Shown here in pieces: positions 54,501 through 63,548 of a stretch of DNA of 64,000 bases. Each line of letters starts with the position of its first letter. Position 1 is the stretch's first letter. The DNA lies in assembly GCA_031253835.1 (NCBI GenBank), contig JAIRVP010000054.1, forward strand, positions 62,001 through 126,000, written 5' to 3'. The notes beneath the pieces were generated by a model. It had not been told where the DNA came from, did no database searches, and was given only the letters and a program-made list of their open reading frames with translations. The position numbers and the translations under genes are program-made. The stretch comes from Burkholderia sp. GTDB taxonomy: Bacteria; Pseudomonadota; Gammaproteobacteria; Burkholderiales; Burkholderiaceae.

Positions 54501-57500
54501 TATCGACCCGGATATCGCGCTCCGCCGTCACGAGCGCACCGCCGCCAGCCGACAGGTTCGCGCCGTGGATCGACACATCGCGGCCTGCCTGCACCGCGAG
54601 ATCGCCCGTCGATGCAATCGTCCCTTGCCGGCCAACCAGACTCTGACCGACCCTGCTTCCCCCCGCCGCACTGCTCACGCCAACGGTGTCCACCAGCGTC
54701 GTGTTGACGACATCCCTGCCGGCAAGAACTGCGACGCGATTGCCCGTAATCTGACCCGATGCATTCACGACGTCATTGCTCGCCGACACCACAGTGGTGC
54801 CGTTCTCGCTGCTGCTTGCAATCGTGCCGCCGCGATTCAGGATGTCCGTCGCCGCGACGACCGTCTTCGAACCGCCCTTGATCACGCCGCTGTTCGTCGT
54901 GCTGCCCGCTGCACGGATCTCGATGTCGTCGGCCGCGATCAGTGCCCCGGTCGGTTGCAGGTCGTTCGCGTGCGTCTTCGCCAGGTACACCACCGGAGCC
55001 AGTACCTGCGTCGTGCTGCCATCGGGCAGCGTCACGGTCTGGCTCACGAGCCACACGACGTCGCTCGTCAGCGCATCCATCTGTGCCGCGGACAATGCCA
55101 TCCCGGGCACCATGCCGAACTGCTTCGCGTAGTTCGCGCCGCTCGTCATCAGCGCACGGTACTCATCCTCGGCGCTCGCATATCCCGGCAGGAAAGTACG
55201 CCCTGTCAACTGCGTGATCTGGTTGCGCACCATCTGCTGCTCGTACATCCCGTCACCGAGCCGCTTCTCGATGCTCGCCGGATTCAGGTTGAGCTGACCG
55301 AGCATGTAATCGCTCGAGATGAAGTTCGTGTAACTCGTCAAACGCGGATCGGTAGCAATCAGGTAAGGCTGCCCCGGGGCGGGATTGATCGTGTACAAAC
55401 CGCTCGTCGGCAGTTTCAGGTTCGGCAGCGCCCCCGTCGGACTCACCACGGACTGCAGTGCGTCCACCGGCTTCTGGCCGGCCGCCATGCCGACCTTCGG
55501 CTGCCCGTTTCCGGTCACGCCGTCGTTCCACTGGTTAGCACCCAATGTGCCGCCGGTCGCGCCCGTCGCCGAGCTTTCAGCTGCGACATTCCGGTTGTTC
55601 ACGTCTTTCGCATCGATGTCGATCGACTGGTTGGCAACGATCGTGCCGCCCGTATTGCCGATCGCGACAGGCGTGTAGACCTTCGATGGTTGCGCGATCT
55701 TGCCGACATCCGAGTTGGTGTTCTCGTTCCACGCGTACGTGGACACGATGTCGTCGCGCTGATACCGATACAGCGTCTGGCCGACATTGTTCACGGTCGT
55801 ACCGCCGTAACCGCCGGATCCGGCGCTGCCGGACACGTCCGCATCACCGATCTTGATGGAACGCCCCGCGGAGATCGCGCTGAATGCGTTGTTGATCGTG
55901 CCGACGTTCTTCATCACGATGTTGCCGCCGGCAACGAGCTGCGCCTGCTGCGCCTGGCTCGTCACCTTGTCCTGCTGAATCGTCGTCGTGGTGTCGCGTG
56001 CGATCTCGACACGCTGGTAACCATTGTGCCCGTCGCTGCGGGTCGCGTATTCGCTGGCGGGATCGTAGTTGACGTGCGGGTCGTAGCCATCCCAGTAAGC
56101 AGCGGTGAACGTGCCGTTGCCGTTGTCGGTCAGCGTGTTGTAGTAAATCGTTTGCGCCTGACCGTTGATATTGACGACCAGCACCCGATCGACCGCCTTG
56201 TCGCCGCTCCCGCTGGAAATGACCTGGGCACTCGAATACGTCGCCTGCAACGGTGTCTTGTACGGGCCCACCCATGTGTTATACGAACAGACGCCGTGAT
56301 TCGGTGCAGCGTTGCCGGTCGGGCAGCCGATGTACTTGCTGCGCTTGGTTTCATGTTTCGTGTCGACGCCAGTCGTATCGGTTTCAACAGTGGGTGCCGG
56401 GCGTGTATTGGTGAACGTTTCGGCAGCCAGTTCCACGCTACCCAGCGCCTCGATTGACGATTGATCGTTCAACACCGTTTGCGTACGGTTCGAGAGATAT
56501 CCGTTGGTGTCGCGCTGGCCGCTTGCGGCAATATTGATGTCGCCGACGCTGAAGATGCTTGCGCCACCGGTATTCGACAACCGATTCGACGCATACAGAT
56601 TCGCCCGGTTTGCGGCAGCAATCACCGCGGCGGCCCCTGCGTTCGAGATCGTGCCGGCATTCAGCGTCACGTCGCGACCAATGATCGCCGCGGTGTTGTT
56701 CAACGTGTTGCTGTTCGTCGTGACCGTTTCGCCCTCGATCCGCCCCGCGTTGTCGATCGTTCCGCCGTCCGCGTTGACGGTCGTGTTTGTCGAGTTGAGA
56801 TCGGCACCGGCCTGGTTGTCGACATTGGCAGCGTTGACGGTCAGTGCGCCGTTGGCGTCGAGCTTCCCCTGGTTCGTCAGCTTGCCCGATGTCGTCAGCG
56901 TCAAGTCCCCGTTCGCGTGCAACCGGTTCGCCGCAGTGTGCGTGTAGTCGCTTGCGAGCGAAACGGTGCCGTTGCGACCGGCGACGATCGACCCATCGCC
57001 GCTCAGCGAGCCGGCCGTCAGCGACAGATCCTGATCGCTGCCGATCGCGCCCCCCTGGTTGGCCAGCGCACCGGATTTCAGCAGCACGCTGCCTCCGCTC
57101 CCAGCGTCGTTGCCGATCTTGCCATTGGTGTTGTCGATGGATGCGGCAGTCAGCGCAAGGACGCCGTTGGCGCGAATGGAGCCCTGCCGATTGACGAGCG
57201 TTGCCATGGCGTCGTTCAACTTCGCGTTGCTTGCGGCGGACAGGACGCCGTTCGAGTTATCGAGCCGATTTGCAACATCGAGCACGAGATCGCGACCAGC
57301 CAGTATCTGACCGCCGCTGGTATTCGCCAACGATTGCGTGGAAAGCGTGACGTCTCCATTTCCGCCGATCACTCCCGCGCCGTCCTTGCCTGTCGCGTTG
57401 CCATTCGTGATCGACGCTCCGCCAGCGATCGTCGTCGCACCCGTACCGATGTTGACGATCCGGCCGTTGCTGTTGTCGACGCTGCTGCCGGACAGCGACA

Positions 57501-60297
57501 GCGTCGACGTCGCACCATTTGCCTCGATCTGTCCACCCGTGTTGCCAACTGCCCCCCGAGCGTGAATGCCCAGGTCTCCGTTGGCCCGAATCAGGCCCGA
57601 GGTATTCGTCAACGCACCATTCGACTGAATCGCCAGAGCCCGTGCCGACAGCAACGAACCACTCGAATTATCGATGCTGCCTGCAACGACCGACATGCTG
57701 CCGTTACCGCCAATCGTACCGCCCGCGATGTTCGACAGCGCATTCTTCGACGTCACGCTCAAGTCGCTCGTGCCGATGTTCTTGATGGAACCCGCGTCGT
57801 TCGCAATGCTGTCCGCCGAGATCGTCAAGCCATTGCTCGCTTCGATCGCACCACTACCGTTGTCGAGCCGGCCTTGGGCGGTTAACACGACATTGTCGGC
57901 CCCCACATGGCCGCCGGCGCGATTGTCCAGCGACTGGACCGCCAGAGACGCATTGCGCTGCGCGCTCAGCGTGCCGGCCTGGTTCGACAATGCTGCCGCC
58001 TGTATCGCAAGCGCACCGTTGGTCGCAATCTGTCCGGCGTTATTGGACAGCGATCCGGTCGCGATCGACAGCGTGCCGTTTCCTGCGTGTGCGATCTTGC
58101 CGTGGTCGTTGATCAACGTTGTGGGCGACAAGCTCAAATCGGCGCTGTTGGTCTGCAGCGTGCCGCCCGTGTTGTCGAAGGTGCCCGATACCGCCGCCCG
58201 CATCGCCCCCGTACCCGTTTGCGCGATCGAGCCGCCGCGGTTTGCGAGATCATCGGCAGTCAGCATCAATTGCGTCGCGTTGATGGAGCCGCTGCTGTTG
58301 TCCAGTGACGTCGCCGCAATGGTTGCCGCCTGACCAGCCGTGATGCTGCCCGAAGCGTTCGTCAGCACCGCACCGCCGTCGATGTCGGCATTCCGCCCGG
58401 CCGATAGCGTGCCGTTACCGTTGTCGAGCAATTGGCTCGTCATCCGGAGATTCTGCTGCGCGGTCACCGTCCCTCGGTTGACGAACTGACCGGCCTGAAG
58501 CGCGACGTCGCCGTTACTACCGATAACGCCGCCCTGCGCACCGACCGCCGTCTTGCCCGCCGCATTCGTCAATTGACCTGTCGTCGTTACCGACAAACCG
58601 TCGCCGCCGAGCGAGACGATTCTTCCCGCCGTGTTATCCAGCGATGCACCTGCAACCGTCAAGCCGGCCGTGCTCTGAAGCGTGCCCCGGTTGTTGGCGA
58701 TCGCGCCACCGTGAACCTGCATCGCGCCGTGGGACACCAGCGTTCCGGACTGGTTGGCGATCTGCCCGGACGACTGCACCGACAGCGAGCCCTGCGTCGA
58801 CACCTTGCCGCCCTGGTTCGACACACCGCCGGCAGTGAGCGTGACACCACCATCGCTCGACAAATTGCCTCGATCGTTGATCAGCGCACCAGTCGCATTA
58901 GCCGTGAGTGCGCCCACGCCACTCGTCGTTGCATCGGAGAGATTCAGGTCACCGGCAGTGGCGCTCAGCGACAGCCCGCTATTCGCCGCGGTCCGACTGC
59001 CGGCAAGGTTCACACTACCGCCCGTCAGCGAAGCATTACCGCCGGCAAGATTCTGTCCGGTCGCCGTCAGTTGTTCCGATGCCTCAATATTCAGGTCGCC
59101 GCTACGGCCGACCACACCGTCGTCATCGACACCGGCGCCGAGCGTGCCGGTCGACTGGACGCTGCCGGCCTTCACCGTCACGTTCTGCTGCGCGGCAAGC
59201 GTGCCGTCGTTCGTCAGATCAGCCGTCGTGCTCGCCAACAACGATTGCCGGGCATAGACGGTACCGCCGTTCTCGATCCCGCCCGCCGCCGACATTGCAA
59301 GATTGCCGCTCGCCGTGGTCTTGCCCGTCAACACCAGGCGACCGTTCGATTGCAACGTCATGTCGCCGGCCTGCGCCGCGATCGTGCCGGCATTGCGCAC
59401 ACCGACACCGCCTTCCGTACCGACCAGATAGATCCGGTCGCCGTACATCCCGCCCAACTGGCCGACGTCGATCGAGACTGCCGGTGCAGCGCCGTCGCCC
59501 TGGATCGGTGTCGTCGCCAGCGTGTCGTGGTTGACCTGGCTGGCGCCTGCGACAACGTTCAGGTTCTTCGCATGGATCGCCGCGTTCGCCTGCACGGCGC
59601 GGGAGATCAGGTCGACCTGATCGACGTTCGCTGCATTGAGCCCGGCCCCTTGAACGGCAATGAGGCCGCGATTGACGTTGTAGCCGACGAGCGAGCCGTT
59701 CGGGCCGTAGTACGGCTGCCCGGTCGTCAACGTCGCACGCGATGTATTGATGAAGCCGCCGCCATCGACGACGATGCCGGACGGATTCGCCAGCACCACT
59801 TCCGCACGGCTCCCGGCGACTTCTACATAGCCGCGCAGTTGTGACGGATTCGCACTGTTGACCTGGTTGACGATGATGCGCGCAGACTGACCCGGACCGA
59901 AATTCGGATTCCCGTTGATGTAACCGGCCTGCTGCGTATTGACGATCGTCGGCGAGTTGTTCAGGATCGCGCCGTTTTTCTGAACGTCGAACTGGTTGTA
60001 GGTGTTGACCGACACACCTGCGCCCGAAGGCTTCGCGATATTGACCTGGGGCAGCCCGTTCTGCGTCTGGATGACATGGGTACTGGTGCCCGGTGTCGGC
60101 GCAATCTGCGCCGATCCAAGCGAAGGCGCGACCGCAAGCGATGCGACCGCGATCAGCAAGCCGGAACCACCCAGCGAACGCCGGCCGGCCCGACTTTCGC
60201 CGGATTCGGTTTTCCCCGTAGCGGCAGCCGTCTCTTCGACCGCCACCACCATTCCCCGGAGCCTGGAATACACCAGACGGTAGGTCTTTTTGTTCAT
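50683..60297 (-). CDS. TpsA-type giant exoprotein (CdiA/BcpA-like)
   Basis: A 3204-residue filamentous-hemagglutinin-type exoprotein. It begins with an extended signal-peptide region (MNKKTYRLVYSRLRGMVVAV) and a second hydrophobic signal stretch (GLLIAVASLAVAPSLGS). The TPS secretion domain follows (about residues 65-300: NGLPQVNIAKPSGAGVSVN, VVDGGGFINTSRATLTTG), then a long series of imperfect repeats rich in Gly, Ala, Asn and Ser (about 300-2700), and a pretoxin region (ETENNAANF near 2924). About 280 residues of distinct, AT-rich sequence end the protein. Exported by the TpsB at 44452-46197; likely a contact-dependent growth inhibition effector. Confidence 0.9.
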   Translation of the reverse strand: MNKKTYRLVYSRLRGMVVAVEETAAATGKTESGESRAGRRSLGGSGLLIAVASLAVAPSLGSAQIAPTPGTSTHVIQTQNGLPQVNIAKPSGAGVSVNTYNQFDVQKNGAILNNSPTIVNTQQAGYINGNPNFGPGQSARIIVNQVNSANPSQLRGYVEVAGSRAEVVLANPSGIVVDGGGFINTSRATLTTGQPYYGPNGSLVGYNVNRGLIAVQGAGLNAANVDQVDLISRAVQANAAIHAKNLNVVAGASQVNHDTLATTPIQGDGAAPAVSIDVGQLGGMYGDRIYLVGTEGGVGVRNAGTIAAQAGDMTLQSNGRLVLTGKTTASGNLAMSAAGGIENGGTVYARQSLLASTTADLTNDGTLAAQQNVTVKAGSVQSTGTLGAGVDDDGVVGRSGDLNIEASEQLTATGQNLAGGNASLTGGSVNLAGSRTAANSGLSLSATAGDLNLSDATTSGVGALTANATGALINDRGNLSSDGGVTLTAGGVSNQGGKVSTQGSLSVQSSGQIANQSGTLVSHGAMQVHGGAIANNRGTLQSTAGLTVAGASLDNTAGRIVSLGGDGLSVTTTGQLTNAAGKTAVGAQGGVIGSNGDVALQAGQFVNRGTVTAQQNLRMTSQLLDNGNGTLSAGRNADIDGGAVLTNASGSITAGQAATIAATSLDNSSGSINATQLMLTADDLANRGGSIAQTGTGAMRAAVSGTFDNTGGTLQTNSADLSLSPTTLINDHGKIAHAGNGTLSIATGSLSNNAGQIATNGALAIQAAALSNQAGTLSAQRNASLAVQSLDNRAGGHVGADNVVLTAQGRLDNGSGAIEASNGLTISADSIANDAGSIKNIGTSDLSVTSKNALSNIAGGTIGGNGSMSVVAGSIDNSSGSLLSARALAIQSNGALTNTSGLIRANGDLGIHARGAVGNTGGQIEANGATSTLSLSGSSVDNSNGRIVNIGTGATTIAGGASITNGNATGKDGAGVIGGNGDVTLSTQSLANTSGGQILAGRDLVLDVANRLDNSNGVLSAASNAKLNDAMATLVNRQGSIRANGVLALTAASIDNTNGKIGNDAGSGGSVLLKSGALANQGGAIGSDQDLSLTAGSLSGDGSIVAGRNGTVSLASDYTHTAANRLHANGDLTLTTSGKLTNQGKLDANGALTVNAANVDNQAGADLNSTNTTVNADGGTIDNAGRIEGETVTTNSNTLNNTAAIIGRDVTLNAGTISNAGAAAVIAAANRANLYASNRLSNTGGASIFSVGDINIAASGQRDTNGYLSNRTQTVLNDQSSIEALGSVELAAETFTNTRPAPTVETDTTGVDTKHETKRSKYIGCPTGNAAPNHGVCSYNTWVGPYKTPLQATYSSAQVISSGSGDKAVDRVLVVNINGQAQTIYYNTLTDNGNGTFTAAYWDGYDPHVNYDPASEYATRSDGHNGYQRVEIARDTTTTIQQDKVTSQAQQAQLVAGGNIVMKNVGTINNAFSAISAGRSIKIGDADVSGSAGSGGYGGTTVNNVGQTLYRYQRDDIVSTYAWNENTNSDVGKIAQPSKVYTPVAIGNTGGTIVANQSIDIDAKDVNNRNVAAESSATGATGGTLGANQWNDGVTGNGQPKVGMAAGQKPVDALQSVVSPTGALPNLKLPTSGLYTINPAPGQPYLIATDPRLTSYTNFISSDYMLGQLNLNPASIEKRLGDGMYEQQMVRNQITQLTGRTFLPGYASAEDEYRALMTSGANYAKQFGMVPGMALSAAQMDALTSDVVWLVSQTVTLPDGSTTQVLAPVVYLAKTHANDLQPTGALIAADDIEIRAAGSTTNSGVIKGGSKTVVAATDILNRGGTIASSSENGTTVVSASNDVVNASGQITGNRVAVLAGRDVVNTTLVDTVGVSSAAGGSRVGQSLVGRQGTIASTGDLAVQAGRDVSIHGANLSAGGGALVTAERDIRVDTVQSKTDQSLYLNDQHHWEESTTTHVTSGVGAGGNLKMQSGSDTSLEGATVTAGKDLSAIAGGNLTATTVTNEHQLNNVAVDGRSRKEVDRTYDQQAVGTSFSAGQNATLGAVNRADATKGNVVLTGSSVMAGANAATPGRVTIAASRDVTIGEAREQHDDYRNVQVKRGSFVSGTATKESHDTRANIGVASTVSGDTVQVQAGRDLAVQGSNVVGTNDVKLGAANNVAIRTSQDIVQSASSYEKKESGLMSNGGLSVSVGTRSMSDQQHSTEVANTGSMIGSLNGNLTVAAGSDLHVTGSALHAGNDANLVGKTVRIDSATDTANFAEQQQFRQSGLTVGVTNPVVSAVQTGRQMANAAQSVGGDPRLLALAAATTGLAAKNTYDAVKSVGGNPVAAAASVGVNVSVGASKSDSHTQAQSSTAVGSSVSAGRNVTVAAAGAGKESNIDVIGSTISAGNDARLAADGDVSLQAAQNTSSQHSTNSGSSASVGVTLTVGAKNGLALTAGVAGNRGNADGDSSTSKNTHVTAGNQLTIQSGGDTNLKGAVASGKQVVADVGGNLNIESLQDKDRYDSKQQNAGVSVSVCPPPCVSSVAGNVGQAKMSSDYASVVEQSGIKAGDGGFQVGVKGNTDLKGGVIASNDKAVSDGVNTLTTATLTHRDIENHASYDASQVALSGGVGFGGESSKSGIGKDQKGKADNVNPVAGTELPKGDGGLSIAPPVALNASGDANSTTRSGISGGALTIRDDSRQQQLTGQSAAETVASINRDTSDTGGVLAPIFDKEKIQAGFDITSQFINQVGTFVDNRVKETDAAQKALDKEKAKPAEQQDSVKIAQLTQTVQSNATWQVGGTGRQVLTVLTAAVGGNVTGSAGTVMRSAAAYYLQSLAAEQVKGVADALDSELARTALQSLVGCAAAAASSAGCGAGAAGAAASVVLNNLLDSVNSTQASTLTNEEKLARERIVQTIVAATTSALGGDAAAASIASLIETENNAANFVRGTTPRMQTAATSVADVLRKPKGALTRADVDAQIAALNALEGSGNLSNQEALNLSSLWMALVERASAENLMTPLEVIGSKQAMQAAIASMMFSGGGDSAVRLTGSTARPELPRTTGNRVNATNIKIGGAVELFTDSSGPKIPGAIGVGPTDGTAIAKDARNMPNIPSNSQATVVANNPFIPRSAGGTNSMMDFLPEAARITTAGGSVVINGNGANPYFSKIPSAEQLDALGLTVKYQGKLLPEYQGLNFSRSDGSPIQNDTMRTIVFVKKQGE

Positions 60298-60753
60298 CGT
60301 TCTTTATTGGTGTCTTTTTAGACCGACGAACGTTAGCAAAGCAATCGTCAGGAAACCATAGGATGACTGTTAACAATTGCCAAGCGTCGCAAATATGTGC
60401 ATCAAGCCATTTTTAAGAATTTTCCTATTGCATTTTTCATCGACAGCCCAATTCCCGCTCTATTGAGCGAAATCAACAGAATTTCCCGGCATTACTCCCA
60501 AGTCGCTTTACTGTCAGGTACGAATCCAACCGGCGTTACCCCCTAAGGCCATCAAGCATGAAATAGTCAAAATGTGTTTCAGCTTGATGATGTTTTAATC
60601 ACCCCAGGCCCGACCTCGCATTTTTGACGGGAGAGTAATCAACGCACTCGCCCCAAACAAACGCCTGATCAACATTATCTCGAAAATAGCGACTTATTTC
60701 GGATGCGAAGAAAGGCGCATCTCCTTCGGATCGATTGGTTCGAATATCCCGCC
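60298..60753. other. Long leader/promoter region upstream of tpsA
   Basis: A 456-base AT-rich region before the tpsA start, on the minus strand of the locus. A loose -35/-10 candidate on the minus strand is TTGGCA near 60378-60383 and a TATGGT near 60357-60362. No ORF is convincing. It also separates tpsA from the exported-protein gene at 60754, which is transcribed in the same direction. Confidence 0.35.
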
Positions 60754-61194
60754 TCACTTCCCCCGCTCACGCTCCCCCAACGCGATCGCCTTGTAGTCGT
60801 AAGTCGGATAGAACTCCGTCCGGTACGCACCCCAGGCCGTATCCTCGAGCACGCGATTGACCTCGCGCAGCCGTGACGCCGGCAGCCGCAGCACGACGAT
60901 CTGTCCGATGCCCATCGTCACGGTCCAGCTCACCACTTCGACGCCCGACGGCGGAAACGCCTTGTAGAAGCCCTGCTTCGCGAGTTGTGCATTCAGCTCG
61001 GCGAGCGGGCGAGATTGGTCGTGTTTCAGGAAAACCGTCAGCAGTACTGCGTTGTCGGGCGTCGCAGTGGCCGAGCCGGGCGGCACGGCCGACGTCTGCG
61101 TCTGGCCAATGGCTGGCGCGCCGCAGGTCGCGGCACCGGCCAGCGCCGCGGCGATCACAAGGGTTCGAATCGGGAAATACGGGAATGCCGTCAT
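60754..61194 (-). CDS. Exported hypothetical protein
   Basis: A 146-residue protein with a Sec signal (MTAFPYFPIRTLVIAAALAG, cleavage near AIGQ). The mature part has VFLKHDQSRPLAELNAQLAK, VSWTVTMGIGQIVVLRLPAS and TAWGAYRTEFYPTYDYKAIA. A conserved proteobacterial exported protein of unknown function. Longer upstream frames have a different character. Codon use is normal for the genome. Confidence 0.72.
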   Translation of the reverse strand: MTAFPYFPIRTLVIAAALAGAATCGAPAIGQTQTSAVPPGSATATPDNAVLLTVFLKHDQSRPLAELNAQLAKQGFYKAFPPSGVEVVSWTVTMGIGQIVVLRLPASRLREVNRVLEDTAWGAYRTEFYPTYDYKAIALGERERGK

Positions 61195-61274
61195 GACGCG
61201 ACTCCATGGCTGCGTGGCTGGAGCCGCCATCATGCGCCGCCACAGCCATCGCTGCAGCCAGCCGGCCGATGCGA

Positions 61275-62192
61275 TTACGTCACGTCCGCGCCGTCGCGCT
61301 CGCGCAGCACGTCGATGAATGCACGCAGCTTGGCCGGCACGTGCTTGCGATTCACGTAGTACAGCCACATCGGCGGCAGCGTCCGGCACACGCCCGGCAG
61401 CACCTCGACCAGCGTGCCGTCGCGCACATCCTGCTCGATCCGCTCGCGCATGAACGCGAACGCGATGCCGACACCCGCGCGCGCCGCATCGATCACCGCG
61501 TCGGCATCGTTCGTCACGAACACGCCGTCCGGATCGAGATCGACGTCGCGCGGCCCGTCGCGCAGCAGCCATTTGTGCAGGCGGCCGCTCTCCGAGAACC
61601 GGAAGCGGATGCACGCGTGCCGCTCAAGCTCGGCAATCGACGCCGGCGCGCCATGCTTCGCCAGATAACCGGGCGACGCGACCAGCGCACACGTCAGCGC
61701 CGGCGCGATCCGCACGCCGATCATGCCCGGCTGCAGCCGGTCGGCCAGCCGGATCCCCGCATCGAACCCGTCCTTCGCGATGTCGACCAGTTCGTTCTCG
61801 TAGCGGATCTCGAGCCGGACTTTCGGAAAGCGCTCGCGGAACGTCGCAAGCACCGGCGCGATCACGAGCGCGCGCGCCAGCGGCAGCGCGGTCACGCGCA
61901 ACACACCGCTCGGCTCGCTGCGCGCATCCTTCAGCTCGTCGCGCGCCTGCATGACCTGCCGGTACGCGGGCTCCGTCTGCCGCCAGTAGCGCTGGCCGGC
62001 TTCCGTCAGGCTCACGCCGCGCGTGCTGCGGTTGAACAGCTTCACGTTCAGCTCGCCCTCGAGCTGCCCGATCGCGAGGCTGACGGCAGCCGGCGTCAGG
62101 CCCAGCGCGGCGGCGGCCCGCGTGAAGTTGCCGGCCGTCGCGACGGTCATGAACACGTGCAGCCCGGCCATCGGATCACGTCTGCCCATCAT
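61275..62192 (-). CDS. LysR-family transcriptional regulator
   Basis: A 305-residue LysR regulator of the PecT/AaeR-like group: winged helix in MAGLHVFMTVATAGNFTRAA and ALGLTPAAVSLAIGQLEGEL; effector domain from about residue 90. It is divergent from the GlcG-SDR pair, starting about 93 bases away, and is the likely regulator of those genes. The ATG at 62192 is chosen; an ATG at 62189 is equivalent. Confidence 0.9.
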   Translation of the reverse strand: MMGRRDPMAGLHVFMTVATAGNFTRAAAALGLTPAAVSLAIGQLEGELNVKLFNRSTRGVSLTEAGQRYWRQTEPAYRQVMQARDELKDARSEPSGVLRVTALPLARALVIAPVLATFRERFPKVRLEIRYENELVDIAKDGFDAGIRLADRLQPGMIGVRIAPALTCALVASPGYLAKHGAPASIAELERHACIRFRFSESGRLHKWLLRDGPRDVDLDPDGVFVTNDADAVIDAARAGVGIAFAFMRERIEQDVRDGTLVEVLPGVCRTLPPMWLYYVNRKHVPAKLRAFIDVLRERDGADVT

Positions 62193-62284
62193 TAGAAAAA
62201 CTTGAAACTCCTTCGAGCGGAATGCGGATTCTCCCATATACCGCAACTGCCTACACTGGCGCTGTCGTCCCACCGGAGCCTCGC

Positions 62285-62722
62285 ATGGAACCGCCCACCG
62301 CCGCGCTGCCGCTCGCAGCCGCCCGCCGCACGATCGATGCCGCCCTCGCGCATGCCGCGTCGCTGCAGGTCACCGGCATCGCCATTGCAATCGTCGATGC
62401 CGGTGCAAACCTGCTCGCGTTCGTGCGCACCGACGACTGCTTCCTCGGCGCGATCGATCTCGCGCAGCGCAAGGCGCTGACGGCCGTCCGCTTCCGCGCA
62501 TCGACCGATGCACTCGGCGCGATGTCGGGCGACGGTCCGCTGCGCGGCATCGAACACAGCCACGGCGGGCTCGTCACGTTCGGCGGCGGCGAACCGCTCA
62601 TCGACGGCAACGGGCGCTGCGTGGGCGCGATCGGCGTGTCGGGCGGCAGCGTCGACGAAGACACCGCGATCGCGCAGCACGGCCGCGACCGCTTTCCGGC
62701 AACGTCCCACTCCACAAGGTAA
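62285..62722 (+). CDS. GlcG/HbpS-like heme-binding-domain protein
   Basis: A 145-residue protein of the GlcG/HbpS (DUF336) family, with ALPLAAARRTIDAALAHAAS, GIAIAIVDAGANLLAFVRTD and PLIDGNGRCVGAIGVSGG as signatures. Such proteins have been linked with heme, cobalamin or glycolate/aromatic metabolism, with function still unclear. GGAG sits six bases upstream of the ATG. An SDR gene follows after four bases, so they form an operon. Confidence 0.85.
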   Translation: MEPPTAALPLAAARRTIDAALAHAASLQVTGIAIAIVDAGANLLAFVRTDDCFLGAIDLAQRKALTAVRFRASTDALGAMSGDGPLRGIEHSHGGLVTFGGGEPLIDGNGRCVGAIGVSGGSVDEDTAIAQHGRDRFPATSHSTR

Positions 62723-62726
62723 GCAC

Positions 62727-63503
62727 ATGACACAGAAGCGCATCCTCATCACCGGCGCAGGCACCGGCTTCGGCCGCGAAGTCGCTTTACGCCTCGCCGA
62801 ACGCGGTCACGACGTGACGGCCGGTGTACGCGTCACCGCCGAAATCGACACACTGACGGCCGCCGCCGCACGGCGCGGCACCGCGCTGCGCGCGATCCAG
62901 CTCGACGTCACGTCGGCGCACGATCGCGCCCGCGCGGCCGAACTCGACATCGACGTGCTCGTGAACAATGCGGGCGTCGGCGAAGCCGGCGCGCTGGTGG
63001 ACCTGCCGGTCGAGATCGTCCGCGAGCTGTTCGACGTCAACGTGTTCGGGCCGCTCGAACTCACGCAGCAGGTCGCGCGCGGCATGCTCGCGCGCCGGCA
63101 CGGCAAGATCGTGTTCGTGTCGTCGATCGCGGGCCTGATTACAGGCCCGTTCACGGGCGCCTATTGCGCGTCGAAGCACGCGGTCGAATCGGTGGCCGAG
63201 GCGATGCACGCGGAGCTGGCGCCGCACGGAATCCGCGTCGCGGTCGTGAACCCCGGCCCGTACAGCACGGGCTTCAACGACCGGATGATGGAAACGACGC
63301 GGCGCTGGCACGATCCGGCCGTCCATATCGTGACGCCCGAGCGGCTGGCGTTCCCGCTCGAACAGCACGACCCGGAGGAAATGATCGCGAAGATGGTCGA
63401 CGTGATCGACAGCGACGGCGGCGCGTTCCGCAACCTGCTGCCCGAGTCGTCCGAAGCGTTCGTGCGCGCCGAACAGGCGCGCGCGTGGGAACGGCAGCAG
63501 TAA
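62727..63503 (+). CDS. Short-chain dehydrogenase/reductase (SDR)
   Basis: A 258-residue SDR. The nucleotide-binding glycine motif is ITGAGTGFG near residue 8-16, followed by NNAGVGEAG, the serine-tyrosine-lysine triad in FVSSIAGLITGPFTGAYCAS with K in SKH, and PGPYSTGF. A classical NAD(P)H-dependent oxidoreductase. The substrate is unknown. It starts four bases after the GlcG-like stop and is probably controlled by the divergent LysR gene. Confidence 0.92.
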   Translation: MTQKRILITGAGTGFGREVALRLAERGHDVTAGVRVTAEIDTLTAAAARRGTALRAIQLDVTSAHDRARAAELDIDVLVNNAGVGEAGALVDLPVEIVRELFDVNVFGPLELTQQVARGMLARRHGKIVFVSSIAGLITGPFTGAYCASKHAVESVAEAMHAELAPHGIRVAVVNPGPYSTGFNDRMMETTRRWHDPAVHIVTPERLAFPLEQHDPEEMIAKMVDVIDSDGGAFRNLLPESSEAFVRAEQARAWERQQ

Positions 63504-63548
63504 CGAGCCGGGCGGCAGGCGCCGGATGGCAGCCCGCCGCTCGCGCGA

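Noticed and set aside
53437-56457. 1006-residue frame antisense to tpsA
   Set aside because: Rich in Arg, His and Ala with no domain. It mirrors the repeat-rich coding frame on the other strand.
63504-63548. Possible terminator between the SDR and flavoprotein genes
   Set aside because: The stem CGGGCGGC with GCAGCCCG has a mismatch and no T-run, so it is too weak to annotate.
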